This document shows positions 9,513-16,477 of a stretch of 58,004 bases of DNA, in pieces (positions within the stretch are counted from its first letter, which is position 1; each line of letters opens with the position of its first letter). The stretch is from Methylacidimicrobium tartarophylax (lineage in GTDB: Bacteria > Verrucomicrobiota > Verrucomicrobiia > Methylacidiphilales > Methylacidiphilaceae). A program made the position numbers and the translations under genes. Where the stretch lies: positions 1-58,004 of the forward strand of contig NZ_CABFVA020000066.1 of assembly GCF_902143375.2 (NCBI RefSeq), given 5' to 3'. Below the pieces are notes generated by a model that saw nothing but the letters and a program-made list of their open reading frames with translations, made no database searches and had not been told where the DNA came from.

Positions 9513-9779
9513 ATGCGAGACGCCGCCATTAACCTACGAGCATTGCCCGAGCAGTGCGATCTGATCGACCGAGCCGCTCAGCTCCTGGGCAAGAACCGTT
9601 CGGATTTCATGCTCGAGGCCGCCTGCGACAAGGCCCAGGCCGTGCTGCTCGATCAGGTCTACTTCAACCTAGACGCCGAGAAATTTCAGCAGTTCATCGA
9701 CCTGCTCGATGCGCCACCCGCGCCCAATCCGGGGGGTGAACGGCTCATGGCAGTGAAGGCTCCCTGGGCTAAGGAATGA
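9513..9779 (+). CDS. DUF1778 (TacA-like) antitoxin, toxin partner missing
   Basis: An 88-residue protein with an N-terminal ribbon-helix-helix typical of DUF1778: INLRALPEQCDLIDRAAQLLGKNRSDFMLEAA. The C-terminal part (YFNLDAEKFQQFIDLLDAPP) is the toxin-neutralising tail that normally wraps a GNAT acetyltransferase toxin. Such antitoxins repress their own operon; the palindrome TGTACA at 9495-9500, 12 bases before the start, is a possible operator. The usual GNAT gene should overlap or follow directly, but the next gene, 116 bases on, encodes a Uma2 protein. It is therefore an orphan antitoxin, either a remnant or an anti-addiction gene. Confidence 0.82.
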   Translation: MRDAAINLRALPEQCDLIDRAAQLLGKNRSDFMLEAACDKAQAVLLDQVYFNLDAEKFQQFIDLLDAPPAPNPGGERLMAVKAPWAKE

Positions 9780-9895
9780 CCCCCTCGTTTTTCGGAGCAA
9801 CTCGCAGGACTTCCCTCGCTTGCGACAGCCCCCGTGTCACCCTTGCCGTCCGCTGGGCGCGCTAGTAGCCTGGAGGGAGCAGGAAGGAACCGCCC

Positions 9896-10498
9896 ATGCC
9901 GACAGCCGCTTTCGGGCCGCACACGGTCAAGGGTTGGCTCGCGACTCCCGAGGGCGAGCATTGGGAGCTCATCCATGGGAACCTCATCCTGACCGAAGAA
10001 ACGGCGGACAACAGCGGTTTGGCGGGGGAAATCGAGCGGAGAATCGGAAATTATCTCGAGCAGTTTCCGCTGGGCATCGTGCGCCACGGCATCGCCTTTT
10101 CCTTTCCCGGGATCCTGGCCCCCGAGCGGGAAGAGGTGGTGCCCGACCTCTGCTACATCCCGAACGACCGGCTTGAAAAGTGGGATGGAGAGGCGAACTT
10201 CCAGGAAGGGGTTGTTCCGGCCTTTGTCATGGAGATGCTCTCGCCCTCGACCAGGGAGATCGACTGGAAGGACAAGGTCGAAATCTACCGCGAGGCGGGG
10301 ATTGGAGAATACTGGATCTTCGACCGCCACGAGGAGAGTGTGCGGATTTACCGCTTCGGTGAAAACCGGGAGAAGCCGGTCGCGATCATGAGCTTTGAGG
10401 ATTCGATCCCTACTCCGCTTTTACCGGGCTTCTCCTTGGAGATGCCGAGGATTCGGCAGGCCCTGACGATCGGAATGCAACGCTCGCGGACCCGCTAG
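9896..10498 (+). CDS. Uma2-family (DUF820) restriction-endonuclease-like protein
   Basis: A 200-residue protein matching the Uma2 family, which has a PD-(D/E)xK nuclease fold. It shows WELIHGNLIL near the N-terminus, VVPDLCYIPNDR (the catalytic Asp region), PAFVMEMLSPSTREID (the E-x-x-SPST segment), KVEIYREAGIGEYWIFD, and RIYRF. Proteins of this kind are abundant in cyanobacteria and Verrucomicrobiota; their biological job is unsettled. The start at 9896 is backed by a purine-rich GGAGGGAGCAGGAAGGA upstream. It stands alone between the orphan antitoxin and the convergent NlpC/P60 gene. Confidence 0.85.
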   Translation: MPTAAFGPHTVKGWLATPEGEHWELIHGNLILTEETADNSGLAGEIERRIGNYLEQFPLGIVRHGIAFSFPGILAPEREEVVPDLCYIPNDRLEKWDGEANFQEGVVPAFVMEMLSPSTREIDWKDKVEIYREAGIGEYWIFDRHEESVRIYRFGENREKPVAIMSFEDSIPTPLLPGFSLEMPRIRQALTIGMQRSRTR

Positions 10499-10555
10499 CG
10501 GTTGCCTCTCCTCCGGCGGCGGATCGAGAAACCTGGCTGTCTCCCCTTCAAGACA

Positions 10556-11359
10556 CTACTCCTCCCTCTCTCCCGTCGCCTGCCGATCGCTTGCGATCCC
10601 CAAACCCGGAATCTTCCCATACCCCACGAACCGGCTGCTGCCCGGAGCCGCCGCCTGCCCGGGAAACTTCGGCCAGAGGTCGAAGACGCTTGCCCCCCAT
10701 CGCTGCTTGCCGTGGTAGGTCCGGCCATCGCTCGATCCGACCATCACCCGCTCTCCGCTCGCCTTTTCCCGGCCCAGGTAGATCATCGAGTGGGTAATCG
10801 GCGGATCGTTCTTGGTCGCATAGGTCCCTTCCCAAAAGAGCAGATCTCCCGGCTGCAGCTCATCGAGCTCGAAGGTCTTGGGATCCCGGCTCACGACTGC
10901 CCGGAAGTTGCCCGCCTTCCGAACCCAGATGTATTGGCCGCTCGAGGTGCGGGGGACGTCCCGAATGCCACACTGCCGGAGCACAAAGTAGACGAAGCCC
11001 GAGCAGTCGATCCCGCCGACCGTGGGATCGGCGGAGCCGTACCGGTAGGTGAGGTCCATTGTGGTTAAGCGAAGCGCCTGGCGGATCACCTCCTGGACTG
11101 GCGCCGGCTGCCGGTCGAAGTCGGCGAGCTCCTCGGGCCGAAGCGAGGCGTCGGGCGCCATTCCGGCGGGGCGCTTCTCCTCCTCGGCCGCTTGCGGGGT
11201 GCCTTGCGCCCCGGCGGGACCGACCGAAAAGAGCAGGGCCAGCACGAGCGCGCACCCTTCGGCCGCGATCTTCTTCAGGACTTCCGCCGGTCGCAGCCGA
11301 GCGCCCGGCGGGGAGCGAAGGGAAGGCCCGGGCGGGTGCGGTTCCGACTTGGGCTTCAC
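10556..11359 (-). CDS. Secreted NlpC/P60-type cysteine peptidase
   Basis: An NlpC/P60 domain fills the C-terminal two thirds: the catalytic Cys in GGIDCSGFVYFVL, then GDLLFWEG, and the catalytic His in THSMIYLG, ending with FVGYGKIPGLG. Such enzymes cut stem peptides of peptidoglycan. An export signal precedes it: a basic stretch, a hydrophobic core LVLALLFSVGPAGA and a likely cut after AGAQ. No ATG is suitably placed; GTG 11359 is the nearest start in frame that keeps a plausible signal, but it lacks a good ribosome site, so the N-terminus is uncertain. The frame also runs open through the divergent neighbour, which I regard as a shadow. Confidence 0.8.
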   Translation of the reverse strand: MKPKSEPHPPGPSLRSPPGARLRPAEVLKKIAAEGCALVLALLFSVGPAGAQGTPQAAEEEKRPAGMAPDASLRPEELADFDRQPAPVQEVIRQALRLTTMDLTYRYGSADPTVGGIDCSGFVYFVLRQCGIRDVPRTSSGQYIWVRKAGNFRAVVSRDPKTFELDELQPGDLLFWEGTYATKNDPPITHSMIYLGREKASGERVMVGSSDGRTYHGKQRWGASVFDLWPKFPGQAAAPGSSRFVGYGKIPGLGIASDRQATGEREE

Positions 11360-11446
11360 AGGCGTCCACGATAGGCTGCTGCCGGAAGGAAAGCATTCCT
11401 TTCCCAGCGGAAAAAGACCAAACCAACCCTGAATAAGGAGAACACA

Positions 11447-11851
11447 ATGGAAAAGCGGACTCTTCTCTTGGCTTCGATGGTGCTGCTCGGCATCGGACTG
11501 GCGGCATCCCCTCTCTATTCCCAGGAGCGCCAGGCCGACAGCTCGATGCAACTCCACCACATGCACGCCGTGATCAACCATGCGGTCGAGATGGCGGCCG
11601 AAGGCTCCAATCTGGTGATGCTCGGCGAAATGCAGATGGCTCCCGGAACGGACGAGCTGGCGGCCGAGCATGGCAAAGGCGCGATTCGCGAAGCGAAGGC
11701 GCTGGTCAAAAGGGTCATGGAGAGCAAGGCGATGGCCGAGCTCCACAAGCAAGGGCAGAAAGAGAGCCGCGAAATGGCTTACACCCATAAGCTCGCGGAG
11801 GCGGCCAACGCCTACATCGATCTGCTGGCCGAGATGTACTCGATTAAATGA
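11447..11851 (+). CDS. Small exported helical protein, Met/His-rich, unknown function
   Basis: A 134-residue protein with a clear signal peptide (MEKRTLLLASMVLLGIGLAAS, cut near LYSQ) and a mature part predicted to be two or three helices. His and Met cluster near the mature N-terminus (MQLHHMHAVINHAVEM) and again at LGEMQM. AAGGAG lies eight bases before the ATG. The pattern recalls small periplasmic metal-handling or four-helix proteins, but I recognise no named family. It is divergent from the NlpC/P60 gene and ends 64 bases before the IS200/IS605 right-end hairpin. Confidence 0.7.
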   Translation: MEKRTLLLASMVLLGIGLAASPLYSQERQADSSMQLHHMHAVINHAVEMAAEGSNLVMLGEMQMAPGTDELAAEHGKGAIREAKALVKRVMESKAMAELHKQGQKESREMAYTHKLAEAANAYIDLLAEMYSIK

Positions 11852-11915
11852 TTCAGGTAAGATAAGGGAAGTCGGCGGCTTGCGCGCCTGTCGTCCGGTC
11901 GCTCCCCCTGAACCT

Positions 11916-11936
11916 CCCCATGGCTAAAGCCAGGGG
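11916..11936 (-). repeat. Right-end hairpin of the IS200/IS605 element
   Basis: CCCC/GGGG and TGGC/GCCA arms with a TAAA tetraloop and one bulged A. Identical copy at 13944-13964. TnpA binds such hairpins as single-stranded DNA. Confidence 0.88.
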
Positions 11937-12029
11937 GTTCTAGAGAATAGAGATCCGGCTCTCCGGGGCTCTCGCTTGCGCTACAACATCCCCGGCCTCG
12001 CCGGAACGGCTGCGAGGGCAGCCGCTTCC
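11916..12029 (-). ncRNA. Candidate omega RNA (TnpB guide scaffold) at the IS200/IS605 right end
   Basis: The tnpB 3' end and the right end fold strongly: a 7-bp stem CGGCTGC/GCAGCCG with a 4-base loop (12007-12024), extended outward by GGAA/TTCC past one bulge; a competing CCGGC/GCCGG stem (11992-12004); then the terminal hairpin 11916-11936. TnpB proteins use an RNA from exactly this place, with the guide reading into the flank. Here that flank would be the bases left of 11916 on the minus strand. The fold is seen; the RNA itself is inferred. Confidence 0.5.
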
Positions 12030-13502
12030 CTTTTTCCCCTTCGACGGACGACCGGCTCTGACGTTCCTGACGTGCGGTCGGGACAAGCCCTCCCGTCTCG
12101 CTGGTTCCTGCATCCTCGACATCGCCCGTCGCAGGAGCGGTTCCGCACCCGGCCAAGCCTTTCGGACCTGGCTGATGTCGAGGAAATCCTTCTCGGAGCA
12201 TTTTGCGAGGAAGGCGCTGTAGAGATCCCGCTGCACCGGCTCGGTGCGGCCGTCGCCGAAGACGTGCATCCTCTCCGAGAGCGGCTTCTTCGCATAGTGG
12301 CCCGTTGTGTGATCAAACTGGCTCAAGCGGGTCTTCCGGGGATCGATCTCGATGAGTCCGCCGCCGGCACTCTCAGCCTTGCGGCGAATCCTCTCCACCA
12401 GCATCCCCGGAGCGCGCACCTTCACGCTCCTTCCGAAATTTCTCTGAAAGCTCCTATAGCATAGCTTCTCCCCCTTGATGGTCTTTCCTTGGGCTAATAT
12501 CCGATTCGCAAGATTGCCGTGCGCGGTCTTCCGGGCTGCGGCGAGCCGCCGCTCGGTTTCTGCGAGATACCGTTGCCTGCGCTTGTAGCGTTCCGACCGG
12601 ATCCACCGCTTGACGCCGCGCTTCACCCGGCCCTCGGTGTCGTAATTTCTAGGATTGGTCGCCCGGCGGGACCGATCCATGGACCGCAGGATCCGCCGCG
12701 TCTCCCTCCAGGGCTGATCGACTTCCGGACAGAGCCTTTCGAGGCCGGCATCGGTGTCCGAGACGAAGGCTAGCGTGGACGGCCCCAGGTCGTAGCCGAC
12801 TACCCCCTCCCCCGCGGACCGAACCTGCGGGGCGACTCCTTCCTGGACGAGCTGCGCGTACCAGCGGGCCTTCCCACGGATGGTCCGGCGGACGATGCGC
12901 ACGTGCTTGGTCCTGGCCTCCAGCGCGATCCGCTGCCAGCCGCGCTTGTCCTTCGGATCGAGCCGAAGCGGCAAGGCCAACCCCGCCCAGTAAATCGCCG
13001 GAACCGGCTCTTTCCGGAACCGGATCACGGCATCGCCCTTGCCTTCGACCGAGTGGAACCGGCTGGCCGGCTTGAATCTCGGCCGGCCCCGGACGCCGAA
13101 GGCGTATTCCTTAACGGCTTGGAAAGCCCTTCGGCTCGTGGTCTGCGTATCGTGCGAACCCAGATGATCGGCAAGGAAGCAGGCATCCCGGCACGCCTGC
13201 GCAAACTTCTGCAGCGAGAAAGAGCTAAAGCCGAAGCTCTCCCGGATCTGGCGGAAAAGAGCGGTTCGTTCCCTGTTGCTGATCCGCTTCCCGCTCCGTT
13301 CGTCCTTGACCGTTTTCGGCATCTTGCAAGCCCGTTGCCAATCCTTGGATTGCCGCATCAAGGACAACCGTCGCAGAGTCTCGCCCAAGACGGCGTTGTA
13401 GAGCCGGCGGGCGGCATTGAGGCGCGTGGAGAGGGCAACCTCGTCCGCCGCGGTCGTCCGCAGCGGAAACTCGGCGATGAAGGATGGCGTCTTGGCTCGC
13501 AT
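11940..13502 (-). CDS. tnpB: TnpB RNA-guided nuclease homologue lacking zinc-ribbon cysteines
   Basis: A 520-residue OrfB/TnpB protein. RuvC motifs are present: VVGYDLGPSTL (Asp238), GEKLCYRSFQ (Glu345) and VQRDLYSAFL (Asp426). Where TnpB normally has two CxxC pairs of a zinc ribbon, this one reads TRLSQFDHTTGHYAKKPLSE with no cysteines at all. This ribbon-less form, with a QRDLYSAFL third motif, is a recurring TnpB branch rather than random decay, as far as I know. About 90 residues follow the third RuvC motif. The gene starts where tnpA ends (one shared base, 13502) and its 3' end lies in the probable guide RNA region. Confidence 0.88.
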   Translation of the reverse strand: MRAKTPSFIAEFPLRTTAADEVALSTRLNAARRLYNAVLGETLRRLSLMRQSKDWQRACKMPKTVKDERSGKRISNRERTALFRQIRESFGFSSFSLQKFAQACRDACFLADHLGSHDTQTTSRRAFQAVKEYAFGVRGRPRFKPASRFHSVEGKGDAVIRFRKEPVPAIYWAGLALPLRLDPKDKRGWQRIALEARTKHVRIVRRTIRGKARWYAQLVQEGVAPQVRSAGEGVVGYDLGPSTLAFVSDTDAGLERLCPEVDQPWRETRRILRSMDRSRRATNPRNYDTEGRVKRGVKRWIRSERYKRRQRYLAETERRLAAARKTAHGNLANRILAQGKTIKGEKLCYRSFQRNFGRSVKVRAPGMLVERIRRKAESAGGGLIEIDPRKTRLSQFDHTTGHYAKKPLSERMHVFGDGRTEPVQRDLYSAFLAKCSEKDFLDISQVRKAWPGAEPLLRRAMSRMQEPARREGLSRPHVRNVRAGRPSKGKKGSGCPRSRSGEAGDVVAQARAPESRISIL

Positions 13503-13900
13503 CAGATACGCTTCTGGTTCTCAATGTACTGCTTAACCATCGCCAGCGGAGCTCCGCCGACGGTCGCAACGAAGTAGCTGTTGGTCCACAAAGCTGGCAA
13601 CCTGCGGCGCAACTCCGGGAACTCGTGGCGGAGAATGGCTGACGTCCGTCCCTTGATCAGGCGCACGAGCCGATGAATATCATACTGAGGATCGCAGCCG
13701 ACAAGCAGGTGAACGTGATCGGGCATGACCTCCATCTCGATCGGATCGGCATTCTTCTCGACAAGAAGATCGAGAATCACCTGCTTCAGCCGCCGATCGA
13801 TTGGCTCCACCAACACCTTCCTCCGGTACTTCGGACACCATACGACATGGTATTTGCAGGAAAATACGACGTTCCTGTTGCTGCAATACCGCACCACCAC
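13502..13900 (-). CDS. tnpA: IS200-type Y1 HUH transposase TnpA
   Basis: A 132-residue Y1 transposase. It shows FSCKYHVVWCPKYRRKVL, the HUH metal site MPDHVHLLV, LIKGRTSAILR, and the catalytic tyrosine in MVKQYIENQK near the C-terminus. It excises and inserts single-stranded DNA by recognising the terminal hairpins. Length and motifs are complete, so it is probably active. Start at 13900, just inside the left-end hairpin. Confidence 0.93.
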   Translation of the reverse strand: MVVRYCSNRNVVFSCKYHVVWCPKYRRKVLVEPIDRRLKQVILDLLVEKNADPIEMEVMPDHVHLLVGCDPQYDIHRLVRLIKGRTSAILRHEFPELRRRLPALWTNSYFVATVGGAPLAMVKQYIENQKRI

Positions 13901-13943
13901 TCTTATACACTTGTTTCCCTACCTTGCAACCCTACGCCGCTCA

Positions 13944-13964
13944 CCCCATGGCTAAAGCCAGGGG
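13944..13964 (-). repeat. Left-end hairpin of the IS200/IS605 element
   Basis: Identical to the right-end hairpin, in the same orientation, 44 bases upstream of the tnpA start. It lies next to the 5' region of the AAA+ ATPase gene. Confidence 0.88.
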
Positions 13965-14102
13965 CTTGCGCGGCGATTTTCGGTCATCGAGCGTCGCTTC
14001 CGCTCCCTGCGCTCTCTCTGCCGCCTCTTCCAGGAAGTTTCCAGCGGCTTCGAGGGGGTGACGATCCGCTCCGACCGACACCAAGGAGCCCCGAAACTGG
14101 CG

Positions 14103-15137
14103 ATGGATCCCATCCTAGGACTCTATCCGACCGATTTGCAGCTCGAAGCCCGGAAAGGAGCGGCACTCTTCCGCTTCCGTTTCTTGGGTCAATCGCTCTC
14201 CGTGGAATGTGCCTGGGAGGCGGCTGCCGAAGTGCGGGAACTCTTGGAAGCGGCAGAGCCTCCGTCCGACGAAGAGGGGGCCGGCCCCTGTGCTGCGGTT
14301 CGGGTCTCGGGAGCGTCTTGGGAGGACCTCGGGGGAATGCCGGAGGTCGAGCGGACGATGCGGGAGCTGATCGAATATCCGCTCCGCAACCCCGAGCCCT
14401 ATCGGCGCATGGGCCTGGCTCCGCCGAAGGGAATCCTGCTCGTCGGTCCTCCCGGAACGGGAAAGACGACGATCGCCAAGATCTTGGCGACTCAGCTCGA
14501 TGCGCTCTTCCTTTCGGTTTCGGCAAGCGACATCAACTCGATGTGGCATGGGGAGAGCGAAAAGAACGTAGCTAGGCTCTTTGAGGATGCTCGTCGCATC
14601 GCCTCCGGCGGGTGGCTGGTCGTCCTCTTCTTCGATGAGATCGACGGTCTCTGCACGAATCGGGACGAAATGGGCGTCGAGGGCGTCATGCGCCGCACCT
14701 TCGGCGAACTCTGCCGGGAAATGGACGGTCTGCGCCAAAACACGGGGATTGCGGTGCTTGCGGCAACCAACCGGTTCGGGGATCTGGATCCCGCCCTGGT
14801 TCGGCCCGGGCGCTTCGATCGCAAGATCGAGATCGGCCTCCCCCCCGAAGCGGCTCGCGCCGCCATCCTCCGGATCCATCTGCGGAAGCTCCCCGGCAGC
14901 GATAAGCTGGCGATCGAGCCGCTGGCCGCAGCCACCGAGGGCCTTTCCGGAGCCGAGCTGGCGGCCATCTGCCAGCGGGCAGCTTTCCTGGCCATGCGCC
15001 GACATGCGGCTAAGCACGGAGTGTCCTTGGTCGACCTGCGGGGATCCTTTTTGGAAGGCCTCTTCCTTGAGCGGGAGGACCTCGTCTGCGCCGTAGAGGA
15101 GATTCGTCGGGAGAAGAATCCGGGGTCGATTCGCTAA
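14103..15137 (+). CDS. AAA+ ATPase, Cdc48/proteasome-regulatory-like
   Basis: A single AAA+ module after an about 70-residue N-terminal domain. Seen are the Walker A GPPGTGKTT, the pore-loop area before SMWHGESEKN, Walker B VVLFFDEIDG, sensor 1 AATNRF, the second region of homology RPGRFDRKI with its arginine fingers, and the C-terminal GLSGAELAAICQRAAFLAM. Such ATPases unfold or remodel proteins; the partner is unknown. ATG 14103 follows AAGGAG by about 14 bases. The same frame stays open back through a GTG at 14058 as far as the IS hairpin (stop at 13953 inside it), so the true N-terminus may have been cut off by the IS200/IS605 insertion. Confidence 0.85.
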   Translation: MDPILGLYPTDLQLEARKGAALFRFRFLGQSLSVECAWEAAAEVRELLEAAEPPSDEEGAGPCAAVRVSGASWEDLGGMPEVERTMRELIEYPLRNPEPYRRMGLAPPKGILLVGPPGTGKTTIAKILATQLDALFLSVSASDINSMWHGESEKNVARLFEDARRIASGGWLVVLFFDEIDGLCTNRDEMGVEGVMRRTFGELCREMDGLRQNTGIAVLAATNRFGDLDPALVRPGRFDRKIEIGLPPEAARAAILRIHLRKLPGSDKLAIEPLAAATEGLSGAELAAICQRAAFLAMRRHAAKHGVSLVDLRGSFLEGLFLEREDLVCAVEEIRREKNPGSIR

Positions 15138-15164
15138 AAAACGGGAAGGGCGGGAATCGGCGAC

Positions 15165-15182
15165 CGGAAGGCGTGACTTCCG
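15165..15182 (+). terminator. Hairpin after the AAA+ ATPase gene
   Basis: A 6-bp stem CGGAAG/CTTCCG with loop GCGTGA, 28 bases after the stop codon. It has no following T run, so a terminator role is weakly supported. Confidence 0.3.
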
Positions 15183-15316
15183 TCCCGTCCTTCGCGGCAA
15201 GCCCGATTCCGGAAACAAGGGGGATCTTCGAAAGCCGACCCAAGACGGCGGCGCTCGCCGGATTCCGGAGGTTGATAAGCAGCCCGGTCCAACCGCGGTT
15301 TGCGGCAGTCAAGAGG

Positions 15317-15490
15317 CTATCCCTGCTCGCCGCCTTCCTCGGGATGAGCGACCTCCCAATGGGAGATCCGATCGAAGATCGCCACCGCGATGCGACCGCC
15401 GGCCGCCTTCACGGCTTCCCATTTGTGCCAGCGCGAATCGAGTCCCTTGTATTCGGAAACGCAATCATCAAGTTGACGGATATTATCCAT
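15317..15490 (-). CDS. Small ORF (57 residues) reading out of the ISXO2-like element's left edge
   Basis: Starts MDNIRQLDDCVSEYKG and continues SRWHKWEAVKAAGG to a stop at 15317. Composition looks protein-like, and GAGGG lies about 10 bases before the ATG. The possible transposon terminus ATCAAGTTG (15467-15475) falls inside its first codons. It may therefore be the tail of a host gene cut by the insertion; a matching start (MIHRHLNHQR) reads toward the element on the other side, from 18084. No family recognised. Confidence 0.35.
   Translation of the reverse strand: MDNIRQLDDCVSEYKGLDSRWHKWEAVKAAGGRIAVAIFDRISHWEVAHPEEGGEQG
15467..15475 (+). repeat. Possible left inverted-repeat core ATCAAGTTG
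   Basis: Nine bases that recur inverted at 18039-18047 on the far side of the transposase-tnpB pair. Flanking bases match poorly. Short enough to be chance, but the position at both sides of the unit supports a terminal repeat. Confidence 0.4.
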
Positions 15491-15522
15491 AGGTGTAACA
15501 CCCTCAACATGAGTCGCCGGCG

Positions 15523-16477
15523 ATGTCTCTCCGTGAGTTTAACGAGATGTTTCCCGACGAGAATGCGGCGCGGGCGTGGTTCGAGAAGGCGCGCTGGCCG
15601 AATGGTCCCGTGTGCCCCCCAGTGTGGGCTTGTCGGGAGGGCATGGTGGATTTCCTCCAAGAAGTTCTGGTGCTGCTCGAGCTGCAACGAGCATTTCTCG
15701 GTGACGGCGGGCACGCCGATGCATCGCACCCACCTCTCTCTGCTCACATGGGCACAGGCCATCTATCGGATCGTGGCGTTCAGCAAGGGCAACTCGGACA
15801 GCAAACTGAGCGAGATGCTGGGCATCTCGTACCCGAGTGCATGGTATCTGGGGCATCGGGTGCGGGCGATGATGGCCGAAGCCAATCCCCTTCTTGCCGG
15901 TGTTGTGGAGTTGGATGAGATGTATGCGGGTGCGCCGTCCCGGAAACGGGCGAAATCATCCCGCGCTTCCGAGGAGTGCCAGACGCCGCCCGCCAACCCG
16001 AAGGGCCGGGGGACCAAGCGCTCGCTGCTCCGGATCGCCGCCGAGCGTGGCGGGAAGGTTGCCGCACGGGTCATCCCGACCCACGGCAAGGCCCCCATCG
16101 CGGAGGCCCTCGAAGGCAAGCTCGCCCCGGATGCGGTGGTCATGACAGACGGACGGCCGGCCTACAAACCCCTCGGCACCGAACGCACCCATCTGTACGT
16201 AATCCACTCCGACCGGGAGTATGCCCGCATCGACGCGGCCACCGGCCATCGGGGCCACGTCAACCGGGTCGAATCCTTCAACAGTTTCCTGCGCCGTGCG
16301 GTCCTCGGAGTCTGGCACCAGATCCGCGCGAAGCATCTCGGGCGCTACGCCGCTGAAACCGCCTTCCGATGGAACCGGAAGACCCAGTCCACAGTAGCCC
16401 GGATGGCAGAGCGGGTCCGGGACGGCGAAGGCCGTCTGCTCTGCTACGTCTTGCTGACGGCCAAGACCACCGCATGA
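15523..16477 (+). pseudogene. ISXO2-like (IS1595-family) DDE transposase, frameshifted in a C6 run
   Basis: Begins MSLREFNEMFPDENAARAWF then RWPNGPVCP, the standard N-terminus of this family. The second CxxC (QCGLVGRAW) and all the rest lie in the next frame: HFSVTAGTPMHRTHLSLLTW, YLGHRVRAMM, VVELDEMYAG, VVMTDGRPAY, and the family C-terminus HVNRVESFNSFLRRAV. Removing one C from the six at 15615-15620 restores a single frame of about 317 codons. The lesion may be a real indel, a sequencing error, or a slippage site. The acidic catalytic residues are otherwise in place. The stop overlaps the tnpB ATG (ATGA at 16474-16477), so tnpB translation could be coupled to it. Confidence 0.85.

Larger units (their letters stand above)
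11916..13964 (-). mobile_element. IS200/IS605-family insertion sequence, both ends visible
   Basis: An approximately 2.05-kb element with tnpA and tnpB in the same direction on the minus strand. It is bounded by two identical 21-base hairpin sequences in the same orientation (11916-11936 and 13944-13964). Direct rather than inverted subterminal hairpins, no target duplication, and a Y1 HUH transposase with TnpB are the marks of this family. The left end of the element (the tnpA side) is at 13964 and the right end (the tnpB side) at 11916. Confidence 0.88.

Noticed and set aside
11360-11788. N-terminal extension of the NlpC/P60 frame across the divergent gene
   Set aside because: It is antisense to a well-supported signal-peptide gene and lacks a signal or ribosome site of its own.
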